Made by a program: the position numbers and the translations under genes
The notes under the pieces: model-generated
What the model saw: only the letters and a program-made list of their open reading frames with translations
The model's database searches: none
What the model was told of the DNA's origin: nothing
Shown here: in pieces, positions 6,093 to 7,371 of the stretch
How the letters are laid out: every line of letters starts with the position of its first letter
How positions within the stretch are numbered: the first letter of the stretch is position 1
NCBI GenBank assembly: GCA_003567835.1
Contig: PWYO01000338.1
Span: forward strand, 1-7,371
Reading direction: 5' to 3'
Origin: Actinomycetota bacterium
GTDB taxonomy: Bacteria > Actinomycetota > Humimicrobiia > Humimicrobiales > Humimicrobiaceae
DNA length: 7,371 nucleotides

Positions 6093-6146
6093 TTAAGATT
6101 TTCTGATTACTATTTGCATCCTTTCGTTTGCAAATTTCGCCATCAT
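6093..6146 (-). CDS. Candidate tiny peptide (17 aa) with a perfect ribosome binding site
   Basis: The frame starts with two consecutive ATG codons (6146 and 6143) and encodes MMAKFANERMQIVIRKS before TAA. A perfect AAAAGGAGG (6165-6157) lies ten bases upstream of the first ATG, a promoter lies above it, and a strong terminator lies about 25 bases below the stop. I recognise no family. In the +1 frame an open stretch overlaps and continues (6106-6017, 29 codons), reading KDLRKVLSKDPKVQG and on to YGEK-stop. A +1 shift at the TCT-TAA stop would therefore give a basic protein of about 42 residues. This could be a decayed gene, a recoding site, a leader peptide or a small RNA with an incidental frame. 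Only the initiation signals are firm. Confidence 0.35.
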   Translation of the reverse strand: MMAKFANERMQIVIRKS

Positions 6147-6169
6147 CTTAAAGTTGCCTCCTTTTCTAA

Positions 6170-6184
6170 GTACATTTAATGTAC
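6170..6184. promoter_or_regulatory. Perfect 15-base palindrome overlapping the -10 box of the cryptic unit
   Basis: GTACATT-T-AATGTAC has seven-base perfectly complementary arms around one central base and covers the whole -10 box (6178-6183). Such placement is typical of a repressor operator. Confidence 0.5.
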
Positions 6185-6207
6185 CATAGAAAAAGTTGGA
6201 AAGTCAA
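6178..6207 (-). promoter_or_regulatory. Promoter of the cryptic small transcription unit
   Basis: The minus strand shows TTGACT (6207-6202, five of six) and TACATT (6183-6178, four of six) separated by 18 bases. Transcription would start near 6171 and run about 170 bases to the terminator ending at 5999. Confidence 0.5.
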
Positions 6208-6224
6208 GCAGAAAAATAATATAA

Positions 6225-6299
6225 AAAATTTTAGGATCTCTGACCTCTTTTTCGCCCCAAGATTGCTTAACTTTTGCTGCAAAAACGCCAGGATCCTAA
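6225..6299 (-). terminator. Long-range inverted repeat with T-rich tail after the membrane protein gene
   Basis: On the minus strand TTAGGATC (6299-6292), just after the stop codon, is exactly complementary to GATCCTAA (6238-6231), which is followed by AATTTTTTAT. The 53-base interior includes a TTTTGC/GCAAAA hairpin. The outer arms and T-rich tail fit termination of the membrane protein transcript, though the large interior is atypical. Confidence 0.4.
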
Positions 6300-6306
6300 G
6301 CAAAGT

Positions 6307-7320
6307 TTATTTGTGCACATATTTTTCCCTTATTTTCCCATAGGCCAGATTGATCAAATCATAGATGCCCCGCATGGCGATCACGGAACCAAAAGCAATG
6401 GTCCCCAGTTTGCCTCCTGTACCCCCCAGATAAGAAGAAGTGTAGATAAAAAACAAGGCACAGGATATGCCCGCCAGAATAATCAGCGCTTCATTGGGAA
6501 CCTTGGAAATTGCAGACATGCCCGCAAAACTTGCACAAATAACCATAATGGCATACATGAGGCCGTATTGGGGATGAATAATAGGCAAAAATAAGCCCCC
6601 GATGAGCCCGATGATTCCCGAACTGATGACCGGGCTGTTTTTTAGCCTGTTGTTTAAAAGATAAGTCAGCACTGCGCCGGCTGCAGAATAGAGAATCAAA
6701 GGCAGGTGGGTTTCCTGAACAGGGATGGGGTCCGCGCCGGGTGTAACCCCGCTAATCAAGGTTGTGGTCACGCATCCGGTAAAAGCAATGGTTCCCAGTT
6801 TGCCCCCATAGCCGTTCAATACTTTTTTAGAAATGATAAACACAATGCCTGCCGCGGTTCCGGCAATGGATATAAGGATGTAATTGTAAAAAATAAACGG
6901 ACAGGCCATACCTACAAAGGCACCGCAATAGATGGGGACATCATATTTAGGAAAGATAAGCGTGGCCAATATGGCCACGGTGCTCGCTGCGACAACCGGA
7001 CCCAGGCCCAGTTCCGTATTGATCACAAAGGTAACCAGGGTACCGATAAACACGGAAGCAAATGTAAAGAAAGCATCCTTTTTGTCAAAGCTCACCCTTA
7101 GGCTGTGGTTGTTTTTAACCAGAGCGTCTCTGCCTTCCATAAAAAGCTTATAGGCCAAGGCAAGCAAGACCAAAAGCTTAAACACGCTCATTGCAGGATT
7201 ATGGTTCAGGGATTCCCCAAAGCTCACTATAAAAAGAAGAAGAGTTGTGAAGCTCAATACCGCATACCCTATAATGGAAAGAATAAAAGTGGGCACTGCC
7301 AAACGCTTTTTAACCTTCAT
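6307..7320 (-). CDS. Multi-pass membrane protein with an internal duplication, transporter-like, function unknown
   Basis: This 337-residue protein is strongly hydrophobic, with about ten likely membrane segments and a basic N-terminus (MKVKKR). I do not recognise its family. It contains two related halves offset by exactly 130 residues without gaps over about 50 positions. GGKLGTIAF occurs at 172-180 and again at 302-310, YCGAFVGMAC (131-140) aligns with ICASFAGMSA (261-270), and Ala153-Gly154 aligns with Ala283-Gly284. Glycine-rich repeated loops in a duplicated membrane fold are typical of transporters or channels, but no substrate can be assigned. The ATG at 7320 has no well-placed Shine-Dalgarno sequence: AGAGG lies 15 bases upstream, and an in-frame TGA stop excludes a longer start. 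It is followed by a terminator-like repeat, so it is probably separate from the Fe-S operon. Confidence 0.88.
   Translation of the reverse strand: MKVKKRLAVPTFILSIIGYAVLSFTTLLLFIVSFGESLNHNPAMSVFKLLVLLALAYKLFMEGRDALVKNNHSLRVSFDKKDAFFTFASVFIGTLVTFVINTELGLGPVVAASTVAILATLIFPKYDVPIYCGAFVGMACPFIFYNYILISIAGTAAGIVFIISKKVLNGYGGKLGTIAFTGCVTTTLISGVTPGADPIPVQETHLPLILYSAAGAVLTYLLNNRLKNSPVISSGIIGLIGGLFLPIIHPQYGLMYAIMVICASFAGMSAISKVPNEALIILAGISCALFFIYTSSYLGGTGGKLGTIAFGSVIAMRGIYDLINLAYGKIREKYVHK
6391..6806. repeat. Pair of near-identical 26-base repeats inside the membrane protein gene
   Basis: The plus-strand copies at 6391-6416 and 6781-6806 begin AAAAGCAATGGT and continue through CCCAGTTTGCC with two mismatches. 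They are 390 bases (130 codons) apart and in the same frame, and encode the duplicated GGKLGTIAF motif. They reflect either recent sequence homogenisation or strong constraint on this motif. Confidence 0.7.
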
Positions 7321-7371
7321 TATGTATAGTCAATACCTCTTTTTGCGCAGTTTACACAATGATTGGTATAC

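Noticed and set aside
6706..7101. A 131-codon plus-strand frame opposite the membrane protein
   Set aside because: It is antisense to a gene with clear membrane segments and repeats, and its hydrophilic product reflects complementary codons.

Overview
The window looks like a chromosomal segment from an anaerobic Bacillota, most likely a Clostridia-type organism. The evidence is strong AGGAGG-type ribosome binding sites, a YerB/DUF3048 lipoprotein (a family typical of Bacillota), cysteine-rich 4Fe-4S ferredoxin proteins expected of an anaerobe, and likely use of TTG start codons. The species cannot be named from the sequence. I see no tRNA, rRNA, CRISPR array, insertion sequence or phage gene.

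Layout from left to right: a short plus-strand gene (85-294) encodes an acidic, helix-rich 69-residue protein of unknown function. All other genes lie on the minus strand and are best read from right to left. At the right is a multi-pass membrane protein (7320-6307) built from two related halves, followed by a long inverted repeat with a T-rich tail. Next is a 551-base gap. It holds a compact cryptic transcription unit (about 6207-5999) with its own promoter, a palindrome on the -10 box, a perfect Shine-Dalgarno sequence, a tiny ORF and a strong terminator. The same gap holds the promoter and dyad elements of the following operon.

That operon runs 5755-3527. It contains a 289-residue iron-sulfur protein with two ferredoxin clusters and extra cysteine motifs, an 84-residue ferredoxin-like protein with one canonical and one degenerate cluster motif, and a 3-beta-hydroxysteroid-dehydrogenase-like NAD-dependent short-chain dehydrogenase. 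Tight packing, shared orientation and biochemistry suggest that the Fe-S proteins exchange electrons and the dehydrogenase oxidises or reduces a hydroxyl/keto substrate in the same pathway. The substrate is not evident.

A probable terminator separates the operon from the yerB-like lipoprotein gene (3391-2255), which has its own -10 box. Last on the minus strand is a NERD nuclease-superfamily 1 helicase fusion (2188-449), an architecture found in DNA metabolism and in some phage-defence systems. It converges on the small plus-strand gene.

The most unusual parts are the Fe-S/dehydrogenase operon with its control region, the cryptic small-peptide/RNA unit at 5999-6207, and the internally duplicated membrane protein.
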